From positions 1,746,484-1,810,483 of the forward strand of contig CM074817.1 of the NCBI GenBank assembly GCA_037447605.1: 64,000 nucleotides of DNA. The letters are read 5' to 3'. Below, in pieces: positions 1 to 11,350 of the stretch. The notes beneath the pieces were generated by a model. The model was not told the DNA's origin, made no database searches, and was given only the letters and a program-made list of their open reading frames with translations. Each line of letters starts with the position of its first letter. The stretch's first letter is position 1. The position numbers and the translations under genes are program-made. Origin of the DNA: Zygnema circumcarinatum (taxonomy: Eukaryota > Streptophyta > Zygnematophyceae > Zygnematales > Zygnemataceae).

Positions 1-3000
1 GCTTTGTCTTCCCGGAATGCTTTTGAACACTTTTTGCGGCTCCCGGGCGGTGAAGAGGCTGATACAGAAGCTGAATTTGGAGGAACCAGATGGGCTCTTC
101 TGATTGCTGGATCGTCTGGATATGGCAACTACAGGCACCAGGTATGGCTTCCTACTCGGGTAGCTCACTGGCAGATGGGATAGAGTTGCGTGCTTGCTCT
201 CTTTTTTTTTTTTTTTTTTTTCGCTACTTCAATATATTGGTGCCTGTATGAGTTGTATGTATGTGTGTTGTTTTTCTTCAGAAGGGAATTTCCAATTGGC
301 TGCTCTGCCTCGTGCATGATGTCATGCAAATTCTTCAATGTATTGTAGCGTCTGTTTTTCTGCAGGCGGACATCTGTCATGCATATCAGCTGCTGAGGAA
401 GAACGGCCTGAGGGAGGAGAACATTGTCGTCTTCATGGCGGATGACATCGCGCATAACTCTGAGAACCCTCACAAAGGCATCATTATAAATCGGCCGGAT
501 GGGGAAGACGTCTATGAAGGAGTTCCCAAGGTACGGGCATCCATGGTTTGACCCCTGGATCAGGCAAACGCAGCATCTTTTTCGTCCCTTTTTTTCGACT
601 GCTGGATTTTGTCCATGAACGGCTGCGTTTGTGCCATTTTCGTGTTGTCCCTCTTTGGCTGACAGTCCTGGCCCTGCTTCGATTTCAGGACTATACGGGC
701 CGGAATGTTTCGGTGCACAATTTCGTGGCGGCTCTGAAGGGAGATAAGGACGCGGTGTTGGGAGGCAGCGGGAAAGTGGTGGCGAGCGGACCCAAGGACC
801 GCGTTTTTGTATTTTACAGCGATCATGGCGGGCCCGGAATTCTTGGTGGGGCTTCAACGCATTTGAGATAAACCACATAACTTTGAGTAGCCCAAAAGAC
901 AATTTGGCGAATTCGGATCGTAAAAGCTTTGTTCAGGATTGAGTCTAGTATGGCGATTTGCCCTGGCTTCATTCCTGCAGCTCGGTACATCGTATGACCT
1001 TTTGCACAATGTTAAGTCGAGACAATACAAGCTTTGACTTTGTGGGCTCGCTGGTGGATGGGAGAACTGACAACGGGAAATTGATTCAGAACTATAATTC
1101 GAGCAAGGAGATCTGTGGCTTATCACGTTACCATCTTTCCTTGTTTATTTTTATTTTTTTATGCAGGGATGCCAACGCTGCCTTTCCTTTTTGCGAATGA
1201 CATCGTCGATGCCCTCGTGGAAAAGCATGCAAAAGGGGGCTACAAGGAGCTGGTGAGTGTAAGGGGGTCCTTCTGGAAATGCGGAAGAGTATCTGTTCCA
1301 AAGACAGGATTACATCCAGACAGGAATGCGTTCTCCCGTTCATATCTTCGTTTTGCTTTGGTCTTTCGTACTTCAAGTTGTTTCTTGCGTCGGACATGGA
1401 GCTCGTTTCCATGGCGCGCTTGCAATGTACTACGTTACAGTGCTCAGTTTATAGTTCGCAGTGCTTTTTTTTAAACTCCACCTCGGAGTAGCTTGTATCA
1501 GTCAATGCCCTTCATCATTCCTATCACTCATTTGCTTTACTTTACGCACAGCCCAATGCTCTGCATGCGCTTTCCAACAGTCCCCTTACCGCACAACCTA
1601 GCAATCAGACCTCTCTGTATGCAGAGTCAACTTCCTCACTGCCATTTTGCTGTACAGGTCTTTTACTTGGAGGCATGCGAGTCTGGCAGCATTTTCGAGG
1701 GTCTCCTTCCTCCTGATATCAGCGTGTATGCGACCACTGCCTCCAACGCTATGGAGAGCAGTTGGGGCACGTACTGCCCCGGAATGGAGCCTTCCCCTCC
1801 GCCGGAGTTTGAGACCTGTTTGGGAGACCTGTACAGCGTTGCATGGATGGAGGACAGGCAAGTTCTTGGGGTCTGCTTGAACTGTGGCTTGTTAACCAAT
1901 AACAGAACAACAGAACAACAGACCAACAGAACAACAGAACTGAACTGAACAGAACTGTTTAGGTTTAGCTCGAGTTCAGAGCAAAGAAAGGAAAGTTTCG
2001 TGGTTTATTTTTTCAACAGTTGAATGCTCACAGGCTCCTTCTGAGTGCAGGGGGCTCGGCTACCAAACACAGAAGTGTTTTTAGCCGGGTAGAGAGGAGG
2101 GGACGTGTTTTTGTTTTAGTATTATCTGCTTGATAACTTGTTTTTGTCAAGTCGATCTGAAGCTTTACCCTTTCTTTTGTGGCCTTTGGAATGTGCAGCG
2201 ACATCCACAACCTGGCCAAGGAGACCTTGAACGATCAGTACAAAATTGTACGGATTACTATTCCCCTTGTGCTTTTTTCTTCCTCTGTGTGCTTTTGAAT
2301 GCCCAAAAGCCATTCAAGGCAGCAGCACTTCTGGTTCATGTTTTCATGTTGCCTTTTGTTCTTCATCTCTTTGAAGAAAGATCAGGCAGTCCTTTCTCGG
2401 GTTTCTTTTTTTTAGGGTTTCACCGGTGCCCATTATGCAAGCTTGTCCTGTCCTTTCGGAAGTTTTGGGGTCGACAGATGAATTCTGTTGTGCGAAGGGC
2501 TTTATAAGTTTTCAGCGCACAGCCCTCGAGGGTGGGAGGAGAAAGCTCCCTATGATATGCTTCTTGAAGAAATTTCTGTCTCGTTGGTCTGTAGGGCTCT
2601 TCAAGAATTGGGGATCTACTGATGATTGCATCTCCCTTTTGTTCAAATCCGTGCGGCTGAGTATTGCTGCTTGCTTCTAGAGGGCTTTCGTGGTTTCGTG
2701 CGGTGGAGTTTCATTTGTTGAGCAGGAAATTCGTGAACAGAAAGTCATTACAATGGGGCTGAATGATTTTGTGCCAGCTACGTCAGCTGAGTTGTGCAGT
2801 GCTCCAATTTTCCTCTGTTTTCATTGCACTTTCAGTCAACTGCCTCTCTTTGCATGCTGTTGCATCCCTCCAGCCCCATGTTACTAACACCCCATATGCT
2901 AATCCGTGTGCCCATGTCCATCTCTATACCGTTCGTTGCCTTTGTTGCATAATTCAGTCTAATTCAGTCATAATTCATTCAATTCAAACCCTGAAAACTC

Positions 3001-4572
3001 AGTCTGATGAGTCAGCGGCTCTCCCTCTCTCTCTCTCTCTATCCCTCTGCAGGTGAGAGAGCGAACCTCCAACCATGCGACCTACGAGGCAGGGTCCCAT
3101 GTGATGCAGTACGGCGACCTGCACATACATAAGCAGCCCGCGAGCGTCTTCATGGGAACGGACCCTGAAAATGAAAACGCACCGGCTGCAGTCGTTCCAG
3201 ATGCTTCCAAAAACGCGGAGCTCACTGAGAGCATGGGAGAAGGTCTGAGGATGTTTTACGCAGGTCAGAAGATGGGTACAGTAAGTCAACGGGATGCGGA
3301 GATGCTTCATCTCTGGCATAAGGTCAGTTTTCTTTGCAGCAAATGTAAGGGGGAGGAAATGAAAGGAGTAAGGAAAAAAAAAAAAAGCAGCATTGAAGGA
3401 GTAAATTATTGCTGACTTGGAGTTTTCTTTTTTTGGAGAAGTGGTTTACGGTTAGTGTAGTTTAGTTCTTAAGTCTGTGCATGCTCTCGCCAGTTATTCG
3501 TATGATACTGATCACCATACGGTCACTATAGACTCAATTTGACGATAGCTTCTCAGAGGTTGATCGAATCAACTATGCCTTGAGTTAACACCTAAGGTAG
3601 TGCTCGAGTCATTATGTGATCGATAATCTCTCTTAAAATACGCTAAAACTTGTCAGACATCCCGAGCGGGGAAGACAAAGATTGAAAAGGCATCTCCTCA
3701 ATAGATTTTCCGATGAAAAAACAAAAAAAAACCTCAGCAAGTACCTCAGTCTTATGTACTCCCTATGTTGATTTGTGGGCTTGCTTGCTTGCTTGTTTTC
3801 AGTACAAAAATGCCCCTGAGGGGTCGCCCCGCAAGAGGCAAGCGTTGGAGGAGATCAACCTCATGTCGTCGGAGCGCGCCCACATCGACCGGTCGGTGGA
3901 CCTCACAGCGACGCTATTGGTGCAGACGGCGGAGGCCGCCCCCTTCTTCAAGCTGACGAGGGGGGAGGGGCAGCCGCTGGTGGACGACTGGGACTGCCTC
4001 AAATCCATGGTGGGTTTCTTCCATAATGCCACATTTGGAGCAGCTCACTAACACCTGCTTGAACGGTCTGTAAAGTCTTCGTGTGTGTGAATGCCGAGCT
4101 ATGACCGAGCAGAGAGAGAGAGGGAGAGAGCGAGAGAGAGAGAGAGTGCGAGAGAGAGCGAGAAAGAGAGAGACGAAGAGAGAGAGAGAGAAGAAGAGAG
4201 AAGAAGAGAGAGAGAGGGAGAGGGACACCGAGAGAGAGGGAGGTTTTGGAGAGAAGGGGGAACAGGGTCCAGGGAAACCTAAACTATGTTGGTCCGGCTA
4301 TGTGCGACATGATGCGCTTTTCTCTGAAAACTTTCCGAATCGCTGTATTGGGCAAGCAAAGCACTCCCACTGAGGAAGGCCCCATTGCTGGTGTGCAGGT
4401 CCGCTCCTATGAGTCGAAGTGTGGCCTGCTCACTCAGTACGGAATGAAGCACACTCGAGTGTTTGCAGCGCTCTGCAACGCGGGGGTCTCTCCGGAGGCT
4501 CTTGGAGGGGCGGCAGCCATGGCCTGTGCAGGCTCCATGCGCCATGTCAGCACGGACGTGTACAGCGCCTAA
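1..4572 (+). CDS. VPE: Legumain / vacuolar processing enzyme (C13 cysteine endopeptidase), 5'-partial
   Basis: Asparaginyl endopeptidase of the vacuole that matures seed and vacuolar proteins; some plant members also ligate peptides. Nine exons can be read: 1-141, 366-530, 689-845, 1167-1252, 1658-1857, 2199-2247, 3053-3322, 3803-4009, 4399-4572 (TAA). All intron phases agree. The catalytic His lies in SDHGGPG (exon 3) and the catalytic Cys in [12 protein letters not shown] (exon 5). The plant proline-rich loop ([14 protein letters not shown]) follows the Cys. The C-terminal prodomain with VDDWDCLK and the conserved NAGVSPEAL segment is complete, so the zymogen form is encoded. The signal peptide and first exon(s) lie outside the window. 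The intron at 1858-2198 starts with GC (ACAG/GCAAGT) instead of GT. Family assignment is secure; whether it favours protease or ligase activity cannot be read from sequence alone. Confidence 0.95.
202..221 (+). repeat. poly-T run in legumain intron
   Basis: Twenty consecutive T inside the intron between the first two visible legumain exons. Simple sequence, no function inferred. Confidence 0.9.
4108..4240 (+). repeat. (AG)n microsatellite in last legumain intron
   Basis: Imperfect AG/GAGA tract about 130 bp long inside the intron 4010-4398. It opens long meaningless reading frames on both strands (Arg/Glu- and Ser/Leu-rich), which I do not treat as genes. Confidence 0.9.
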
Positions 4573-5496
4573 GGCCCTCAGCATCTGCAGAGGACGAGAG
4601 AGGGGCTGCAGGGAGAGGCAGCTTAAGCTGGCAGTACATATACTACTCGAGCTGTGTGTGACCGTTGACGAAAGAGAGTGAAGTGTATGGGTGTAAAGAA
4701 TACGAGGCGTAGATACCAACAGTAGGAATGAATGAATGCCTGTAAATAGTTTCTGTACCTTGCAGATGTCGTATATGTGTGACTTGGGAACGGGCCCCCG
4801 GTCGTAGTCGCCAGAGTTAACGAAGGGTTGAGAGAAGGAGCGTGAGAGGAGGCGCTCGGTAGAGGGAGGAGGGGGAGGGGATGGCGCAGCGGCGTCCTAC
4901 CAAACCCGAAAAGTTTGGGAATTGGAAGTGGGCTGCACTTAGCCACACTCTCTGTGTGTGATGCTTTTTTTCGTCTTTGAGGTTCCTAAGTTGAAAAACT
5001 ATGAAGATGATGAAGATGACAAAGGGGAAGAAGTAGTCGCATGCGGAGTCAGCTAGGAGAGGATGGAAGGCGTGGTGGAAGAAAAGTAAGAGATGTGGCA
5101 TTGATCTCACGATGTCGATGCTATCAAATGTACATGGACAAAACCATCATGGGGAACCACGCGGAACTGGTCGCAAAGAACGTAAGGACAATAGAAAATA
5201 GCTCGGAGCGGAAAGTAAATGACTTGTTGCGGTCTCAGTCTACAGGATGCAAGTGCACGTGAGGCAACATCTTCATCCTTTTAAGTTAGACGATCCTGAA
5301 GAATTTGGCCCAAACAACTTTTGCTCTGGATACACAACAGCTGTGAACTGCTCAATAGGAATCGACATGTCCATTCATATGCAAAAATCTGCTCTTATAT
5401 TGAGGGAGGACGAGAGGCTTTGGAGATGATTTAAGTAAACGAAACCTCACCATGCGGGTATCAAAGGGGCAGCATCCCATGGGCTACAGTAAACAT
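4573..5496 (+). other. 3' flank of legumain, no gene seen
   Basis: Holds the presumed 3' UTR of the legumain. No reading frame with recognisable protein features and no RNA gene was seen. Confidence 0.5.
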
Positions 5497-5845
5497 GGCA
5501 TATCCAACGGCCCATCTTTCACGAACCTCGCGCATGCGGCCATCCAACGGTCAGTTTCCTGCAATCTCGCACGCTGCCATTTCAACGGTCGTTCCATCCA
5601 ACGGCCAGAGACTCTCGATCGTACACGTGGCATATGCAACGGTCATTCGCCCGCAATTTCGCACAGGCTAATCTGACAGTCAGGAATCACGCACGTGTAT
5701 ATACGTGGCATATCCAACGGTCAAATTCCCGAACTCGTGCACGTGGTCATGCGCCAATCACAAGTTGCGCCCCACGTGCGGAGTGGACACATCGACGGGC
5801 AAACTGCATTCGTGTCGTATCGAACGGTCGAGATCCACGCAATGT
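5497..5845 (+). repeat. Degenerate ~39-bp periodic array of MSA-like CCAACGG motifs with G-box cores
   Basis: The motif TCCAACGGYC or a close variant recurs at 5503, 5543, 5581, 5597, 5635, (degraded) 5671 and 5713, mostly 36-42 bp apart, with a weaker copy near 5820. Units at 5543, 5597 and 5713 match the plant M-phase-specific activator consensus YCYAACGGYYA exactly. ACGTG cores (ACGTGG or ACGTGT) alternate with them. No gene with an obvious start lies immediately beside the array. Confidence 0.65.
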
Positions 5846-7023
5846 GACACGTGGACCAATTTGTGTCGCTCGATCAAAGGAATTTTTAAACGGATGCGGA
5901 CGCGGCGAAGAGTCCCACGAGGGCGACGGCGCGAGCATGCCCGCCACGCGGCACAGCAGAATGCGCAGACTCGACATCGCAGAAGCCACGCCTGTCGGTT
6001 CGCAAAGGACAAACATGGGCCGGCCACTTGCCAACCGCAACCGTCCGGTCGGTTCTGGACACTGTAAGCGCGCTGTACGACCACGTGGTGGAGTCGTACG
6101 GTCGTATGGCCGCATCCGCCAAGAGAGGGGGGGAGAGGGAGGGAGGGAGGGAGAGGAGAGAGATTATTTGCCACTCCTTCGGAGCCAATAATTGCGAGAG
6201 GGAGGGAGGGAGGGAGCCGATTTCACAGAGTCGTGCCAGCGGCACATTTCTTTTTTATTTTTGTGATTCATTGATTTTCGCCTGTACGTCGTTCCCTATC
6301 GTACCCCACGCCCTTCCAGCTCATTTCACGATACATAGAGAGGTTTTCTCCCCCTGAAGAAAATCCTACCATGCTCATTACCTCCCCTCCTCTGAGACAT
6401 TCCCTCCGCCCCTGCGCAAATAACCGGCCCTTCCCTCTCTCCCTCCCGCCATGGCAGCCGGCTCGACCCCTTCCCGCAAGACCATTCAGCAAAGGAGGGT
6501 CCACGGAGCGCCATGGCGGTTGCCAGGAGTGCCTATAGGAGCAGGACACGTGGCCGGGCACCACTGGCAGCAGCGCAGTCCTCTATTAGGTGGATCGCAT
6601 GCACGGGGACGCACTTCTATTCGTGTCACCTGTCTTGGCATGGCCTGTTGTCGATTGTTGGCCTGTTGTTGGCCTGTTGGGGGTGGGAGAGGGCGACCGC
6701 GACCGCCATAGCTGCCGCGGGGCCGAGAGGCTTATGAGACTTTCCTTTCCTAGACATTTTCAGCAATCCCAGTGATTCAGTGCACAGCACACTTATCCAC
6801 AAAAATCTTTATTCCAAGATTGAACGGTAGCGCGAGCATCCTATGCTTTCCCTCAAAGCTCCGGTTACCAAAGATACAGCAAACAGTAGTCTTCTGTATG
6901 TTCTTCCTAAAACCTCGCCGCCAAAAGCAACCGTACGATCAAGGGGCCCAGGGATCACAAGATTCACAACACTTGGATAGTACTCGACACGTGACTCGGT
7001 CAATATAATTTCCGTACAAATTT
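5846..7023 (+). other. Gene-poor spacer with GA-rich tract and CACGTGG motifs
   Basis: GC-rich sequence with further CACGTGG cores, a GGGA/GAGA-rich stretch at about 6122-6225, and a segment at 6862-6975 that is related in inverted orientation to 10790-10900. No convincing coding sequence. Confidence 0.5.
6862..6975 (+). repeat. Left member of a diverged inverted repeat pair
   Basis: The reverse complement of 10790-10900 aligns with this segment at roughly three-quarters identity by eye. Shared blocks include GTACGATCAAGGGG, TCACAACACTTG and a GTCTTYTGTATG block. The pair encloses the first copy of the large direct duplication. Part of it (ACAGCAAACAGTAGTCTT) also recurs inverted near 11825. 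This looks like the edges of a repeat family and not a single intact element. Confidence 0.5.
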
Positions 7024-7643
7024 CCTACGACTCTGTCTGATTGTACGGATGCACTGGCGGCGGAGGGAGGGTTGGGGGGGACAGCCATTTAGGAGCCGGG
7101 AGTGGAGGCATCTGAAAGAGACGAAGGGTGTCGGCGGAGATTGTGGAGGGTGGCGGCAGGCGACGTGGACATCTTATGAAGGGTTCACGTGGTAGTACGG
7201 ACATGCACATTCTTTGAATGTGAGGACGCCACGTCGACGGTCCACGTCGCCGTCGGTCGTTCCGTGCAATGTGATCTGCTAAAGGTCTAAAACTGTACGT
7301 TGCATCGCCAGATTGTGGCACACGTAGCACCAGCATTAGCCGTCGATGTGACTTGTCGTGTACGGGTGCATCATTCTGGCCGCGGCTACGTGGCACCCCT
7401 TCGTGGCACGACATTTGGATAACCGCCAAAGGTGGCCAATGAGAACGTCCTCTAATGCCACGTGGGTGTCGTTAAGATGTGTTGATGACGTGACGGTACG
7501 CCATTGGTTCGTTGAATTGCAGGGCGTAAGTCCCAAGGCCACCCGCCCGCGGCCCGGAGCTTGTCGTCACATGAGGACAAGGAGCCGCGGGCGGCACCGG
7601 TGACCGCGGACCGTATCTTTACCGTACGCTTGATTGTCAGATA

Positions 7644-8210
7644 CAGTAGGGGGTCCTCATATTTTCCACCCTGGTTCCGGGCAAAATGAGGCGAAAATAT
7701 TAAATTTGCATATATAAGGTTCGTGTTACGAATAGACGGGCGGTATTATGTTAGAGTTCATGTTGGACCGTACGTATCGTACCGTACAATATCGTACCGT
7801 ATCGTACTGTATCGTTTAGCGTCGTATCGTATCGTGACATATCGTGACACATAAGCGGAGTTTTTAGGACTATGTTGTTCGTCTCATTGATGATGCCGTA
7901 CTACGGATAGTACCGTATCGGGGAGTTTCGTATCGTATCGAACATATCGTATCGTATCGTATCGTATCGAAGTCAAGAAGACGGGGAGAAGAGCGAGCGC
8001 CTCTTACGGCGGCACGAGCGGGGAGATTCGGTGAGTTTTGCGTAAGCCCGTAACGGCTAGTACAGATAGTACGGTCAATACGGCCAGTACGAATAGTACG
8101 GGCAGTACGGCTAACACAAGTTACCGTACAAAAAGGTGGTTTCGGCAAAATTGGGGCGAAAATATTGAGGGCGCACTCCTTGGGGTGGTAAATACGAGGA
8201 CCCCCCACTG
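7644..8210. mobile_element. 567-bp MITE with TA target-site duplication
   Basis: Terminal inverted repeats: 7644-7670 begins CAGTAGGGGGTCCTCAT, and 8185-8210 ends with its imperfect complement ...GAGGACCCCCCACTG. TA flanks both ends (7642-7643 and 8211-8212). The other duplication copy, near 12530, has the empty site: GATTGTCTGATATGAGACAAA with a single TA. Inside are CGTAT-type short tandem repeats (about 7760-7970) and subterminal direct repeats around GGCGAAAATATT. No transposase is encoded. A TA duplication suggests mobilisation by a Tc1/mariner-type transposase (inference). Confidence 0.85.
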
Positions 8211-8535
8211 TATTGGACAAAGGACATATTATAAAGATATTTGTCCGCATCGATCGTACGAACGTGACCTGTCCAGCCTCCGACACGATCCGCCTTGAGC
8301 GGCTGCCGACACAATTTGGCGTCTTGTGCCGACAAATCTCGATTCGGTCAAAGTCGTCGACGTGGCGCGCTTTCCAGCGTGGATTCCATGTCACGTGGCG
8401 AGCAGGATGTGCGCCACGTGGCCCCTACTCGTCGGCCGCGGGCCCTCTTGTCCTTATAGTCCCCCTCTCCCTCTATCTGCATTCTCTCCAGCCCTCTCTC
8501 CCCCTCCCTCTCCACCCCTCCCCTCCCCACCCCAC

Positions 8536-8609
8536 ACTTCTCTCTCTCTCTCTCTCTCTCTCGCTCTCGCTCTCTCTCGCTCTCCCTCGCTCTCGCTCTC
8601 TCTCTCTCA
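8536..8609 (+). repeat. (CT)n microsatellite in duplication copy 1
   Basis: A tract of CTCTCT/CTCGCTCT. The equivalent tract lies near 12850-12910 in copy 2. It creates Ser/Leu-rich and Arg/Glu-rich spurious frames on both strands. Confidence 0.9.
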
Positions 8610-8869
8610 CATGCAAAATGTGCATCAGCTGCAGGAATCCTGAACTTCCACAAGACGTAGGAGACACGTGGCGGCTTTGCAGTCCCCCTCCAGCCGTCCC
8701 CGCCAAGCCTTGCCGCCTCCTCCCTGAGCCCTCCCTCTCTCCCTCCTCCCCCCGCCGCTGCCCCTCCCTTCACTCCCTTCGCTCCAAACATCTCCGCCGC
8801 CGCGCTTCCCATCCTCCCTCTCCCTCTCCCTCTCAGCGGGAGAGCTTCTCACTATGGTCTGCTTCCGCC

Positions 8870-9118
8870 ATGGCTCTCTGTGTGGTCCTGCTGCTCCTCC
8901 TTCCGCCCCTTCTCCCTGTCCTCCCTCCCCCTCCCTTCGCGCTGCTCCTCCTCCCTCTCCTCGTCCTCCTCCTCCTTCTCGCGTTGGCGCTGTTCCACCT
9001 CCCCCTTCAGCCGTCGAAGCAGGCCCACCCGCCCGAGCAATGGGAGAGAAGAGATGGGCAATGGGCTGAGGGGGCAGCCCTTGGGGGCGGCTACTACTTA
9101 GGGAGGGGAGAGTGTTGA
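8870..9118 (+). CDS. Possible small secreted or membrane peptide, 82 aa (copy 1)
   Basis: Begins MALCVVLLLLLPPLLP, an extremely hydrophobic Leu/Pro leader, followed by HPPEQWER and a Gly-rich tail. The duplicate at 13172-13453 keeps the same start, leader and PPEQWER. It differs internally by an in-frame 15-nt deletion, then diverges at the C-terminus. Preservation of frame hints at coding, but the DNA is CT-rich and every frame is unusually open, so chance is a serious alternative. No family recognised. Confidence 0.25.
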   Translation: MALCVVLLLLLPPLLPVLPPPPFALLLLPLLVLLLLLALALFHLPLQPSKQAHPPEQWERRDGQWAEGAALGGGYYLGRGEC

Positions 9119-10275
9119 AGGCAAAAACTGAAAATAAGATTAGAGAAAGTTTTAGATGAGTGCGGTGCTGATTTGTACAGTACGATGAAGAGCATTGTAC
9201 AGGTAGTAAGTAGGTCTCTGGAGGAAGGAGCTCAGATGAAGTTGAACGGATAAAGCTGGTAAATTAGGAAGCTGAGAAATAGAAAGCTCTGGTCGAGTAT
9301 GAATTATTCGTAGGATGCGCACGTTCAAAGCTAGGGCAATTCTTTTTTTATAAGAGAAGCAACCTCTGCAAAAAGAGGGAGATTTACTGCGAGCTGTCAA
9401 GTACTGTACGATATAATTCGTTGAATTATTCCGCACGTATTTTAGTGTCATCGATCGCAGCGCAATGCATGCTGCATCACTGGCTTCAATAATCCGAATT
9501 TTTTTATTTTCCTCTTTATAAATCGTCGATGGCACATTCGCAAGTTCTGAAGATTGCTTTCGTCCACGTACGTTTGATTGCATCGCCATTGTGAGACCAA
9601 TGCTAATTCAGTCTCGTTTTGCAAGTTTGGACCGCCAGTTGTTGCCCATTTGGGATTCAACTCTCGCGTTCTCATAACCATTGAAGTTGCAATTTTTTAA
9701 TTTTTACGTGAAATTTTTTGTTTGCATAAGCTGGCAACCGGAAAATGGAGTGCCCAACTGCGACAAGGAGCAAATACGCCCTAACAAATTTTGAGCCTTG
9801 GCCAGTCCTGTACTTGTGTAAATAAGTCCCCTCGTAATTGCCAAAGGCCACATCGCGTTCAGCATGTGAGCACAAATTAGTCCGGTGGGCTCCAAAATGG
9901 GATCAAGATTTAGTGTTTGCGTTTAACAATTTGAGGTCAGAGGGAGCTCAAGGATCACCCATGTGAAGAGGAGATGGAGGGGCCGAACGAAAAAGAAGTG
10001 GGGAGGAGGCGGATACCCAACCAACCGACCAAAGCTATAAGAGGGAAAGGGAGACGAAAATGGAGAGGGAGAAAGGAAGTGAGAGATAATGAGCGGAAGG
10101 TAGGCAGCGGGAAAGGGAGGGAAAAGGATTGCGAGCAGAGAGGGCGACTTGTGCTTGACGGCATCCACAGCCTAAACTGTCGCTACAGCGGGAGGAAAAA
10201 TACACACAGAAAAAAAAACTTATGAATAAAAATATGAGTACATTGCATAGTTTGCGCGAAAACAAAAAGAAAGGG

Positions 10276-10381
10276 CGAGGGGACGGGAGGGGCGGGAAAA
10301 AGATTTTTTCCCGAAATTTTCCAAACTAAAACCAAAACGGGCAGGCGAAATTTTCAAAAGGGGGGTGCGAAGGACAAAACA
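10276..10381 (+). other. Short unique spacer after copy 1
   Basis: GGGAGG-rich then A-rich sequence between the duplication end and the MITE relic. No gene. Confidence 0.4.
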
Positions 10382-10771
10382 CAGGGGTGCAGTAGAGTTA
10401 CCGCGAAAATATTGTATTTTGCAAATATAACGTCCGTGTTACCAATAGGCGAGCGGAATTATGTTAGAGTCATGTATGTCCGTACGTATCGTATCGTACC
10501 GTGGTTTTAGATACACGAGTTCCTATGGTGCCGTACATGTACCGTACGATTCAGAGATTATATTCATACTTACCGTACAGCTTAATAGCGTGACCCATGT
10601 TCGAAAGCCGTTTCGATTAACAGATATTGTATTGGAAAATAGGTTAGGTTAGGTTAACACCCATAATACGTTAACACAGAGTTACCTTACAAAAAGGTGG
10701 TTTCGGCAAAACCGAGGCGAATTTCTCGGGGACGCACTGTACAAGGTGGAAAATATGAAGAGGGTCCCCTG
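10382..10771. mobile_element. Degenerate relic of the same MITE family
   Basis: Shares internal blocks with 7644-8210 in the same order: GCGAAAATATT, a CCGTGTTACCAATAGRCG-like block, TTATGTTAGAG, CCGTACGTATCGTA, ACAAAAAGGTGGTTTCGGCAAAA, and GGTGGAAAATATGARGA before the right end GGGTCCCCTG. The left terminal repeat is eroded and no matching TA is seen there, so this is an older, damaged copy. Confidence 0.7.
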
Positions 10772-10789
10772 TATTGAGTGCTTTACAAG

Positions 10790-10900
10790 TGTTGTGATTC
10801 CTGGACCCCTTGATCGTATGGTTTATGTTGTTCATCATGATATATGCTTTTAGCGGCAAAAGCAGTTATAGGGAGGACATACAAAAGACCACAGGTCGGA
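10790..10900 (-). repeat. Right member of the diverged inverted repeat pair
   Basis: On the minus strand it matches 6862-6975 (CCATACGATCAAGGGG, ATCACAACACTTG, GTCTTTTGTATG). It immediately precedes the degenerate palindromic array. Confidence 0.5.
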
Positions 10901-11090
10901 CCATTAGACCAACCAGTCGACTGGTTGGCAACCAGTGGTTGCGGACCGAAACAACCAGTCGAATGGTTTCCAACCAGTGGCATCCACTGGTTGGAAACCA
11001 GTCGACTGGTTGCGAACCAGTGGCGCAGGACTGAAACAACCATTCGACTGGTTCGGAACCAGTGATCCAATGGTTGGCAACCATTGAATT
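10900..11090 (+). repeat. Diverged units of the ACTGGTTG palindromic satellite
   Basis: Several irregular copies of AACCAGTCGACTGGTTGGCAACCAGTGG-like sequence, older relatives of the regular 42-bp array downstream. Each contains self-complementary ACTGGTTN-NCAACCAGT arms. Confidence 0.75.
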
Positions 11091-11350
11091 TCTGAAATTA
11101 TGCCTTTTTGCAAAAATGGGTCGTATGTGTTTTTTGGTGGGTTGCCAACCGTTGACAACTAGTGTAACAAGCCTGATGCGTACAGATGCGTACGGATCCG
11201 TACGACCAAATCGTACGACTATACGGAGATTCTGTACGGCCGAACCGTAATAGTTTTCTCCAAAACGCCGACGACATTTTGGTAGCTGTAGCGTTCAGTT
11301 CGCTACAACTAGTGATTTAATGGTTGCCAACCATTTGATTTAATGGATAT
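11091..11350 (+). other. Spacer between the two satellite blocks
   Basis: Contains CGTACGGATCCGTACGACC-type short palindromes, and a GTAGCG/CGCTAC hairpin near 11290-11310. No gene. Confidence 0.4.

Larger units (their letters stand above)
7024..10275 (+). repeat. Direct segmental duplication, copy 1
   Basis: Starts at CCTACGACTCTGTCTG and ends at GCGAAAACAAAAAGAAAGGG. The same ~2.7 kb order of sequence recurs at 11881-14597 in the same orientation. Copy 1 is longer because a 567-bp MITE sits at 7644-8210. The ends are not TG...CA, no primer-binding site follows, and nothing retroviral is encoded, so I call it a duplication and not LTRs. It contains ACGTGG-rich DNA, a (CT)n tract, a possible small secreted-protein reading frame, and an AT-rich half without coding potential. 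Confidence 0.8.
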
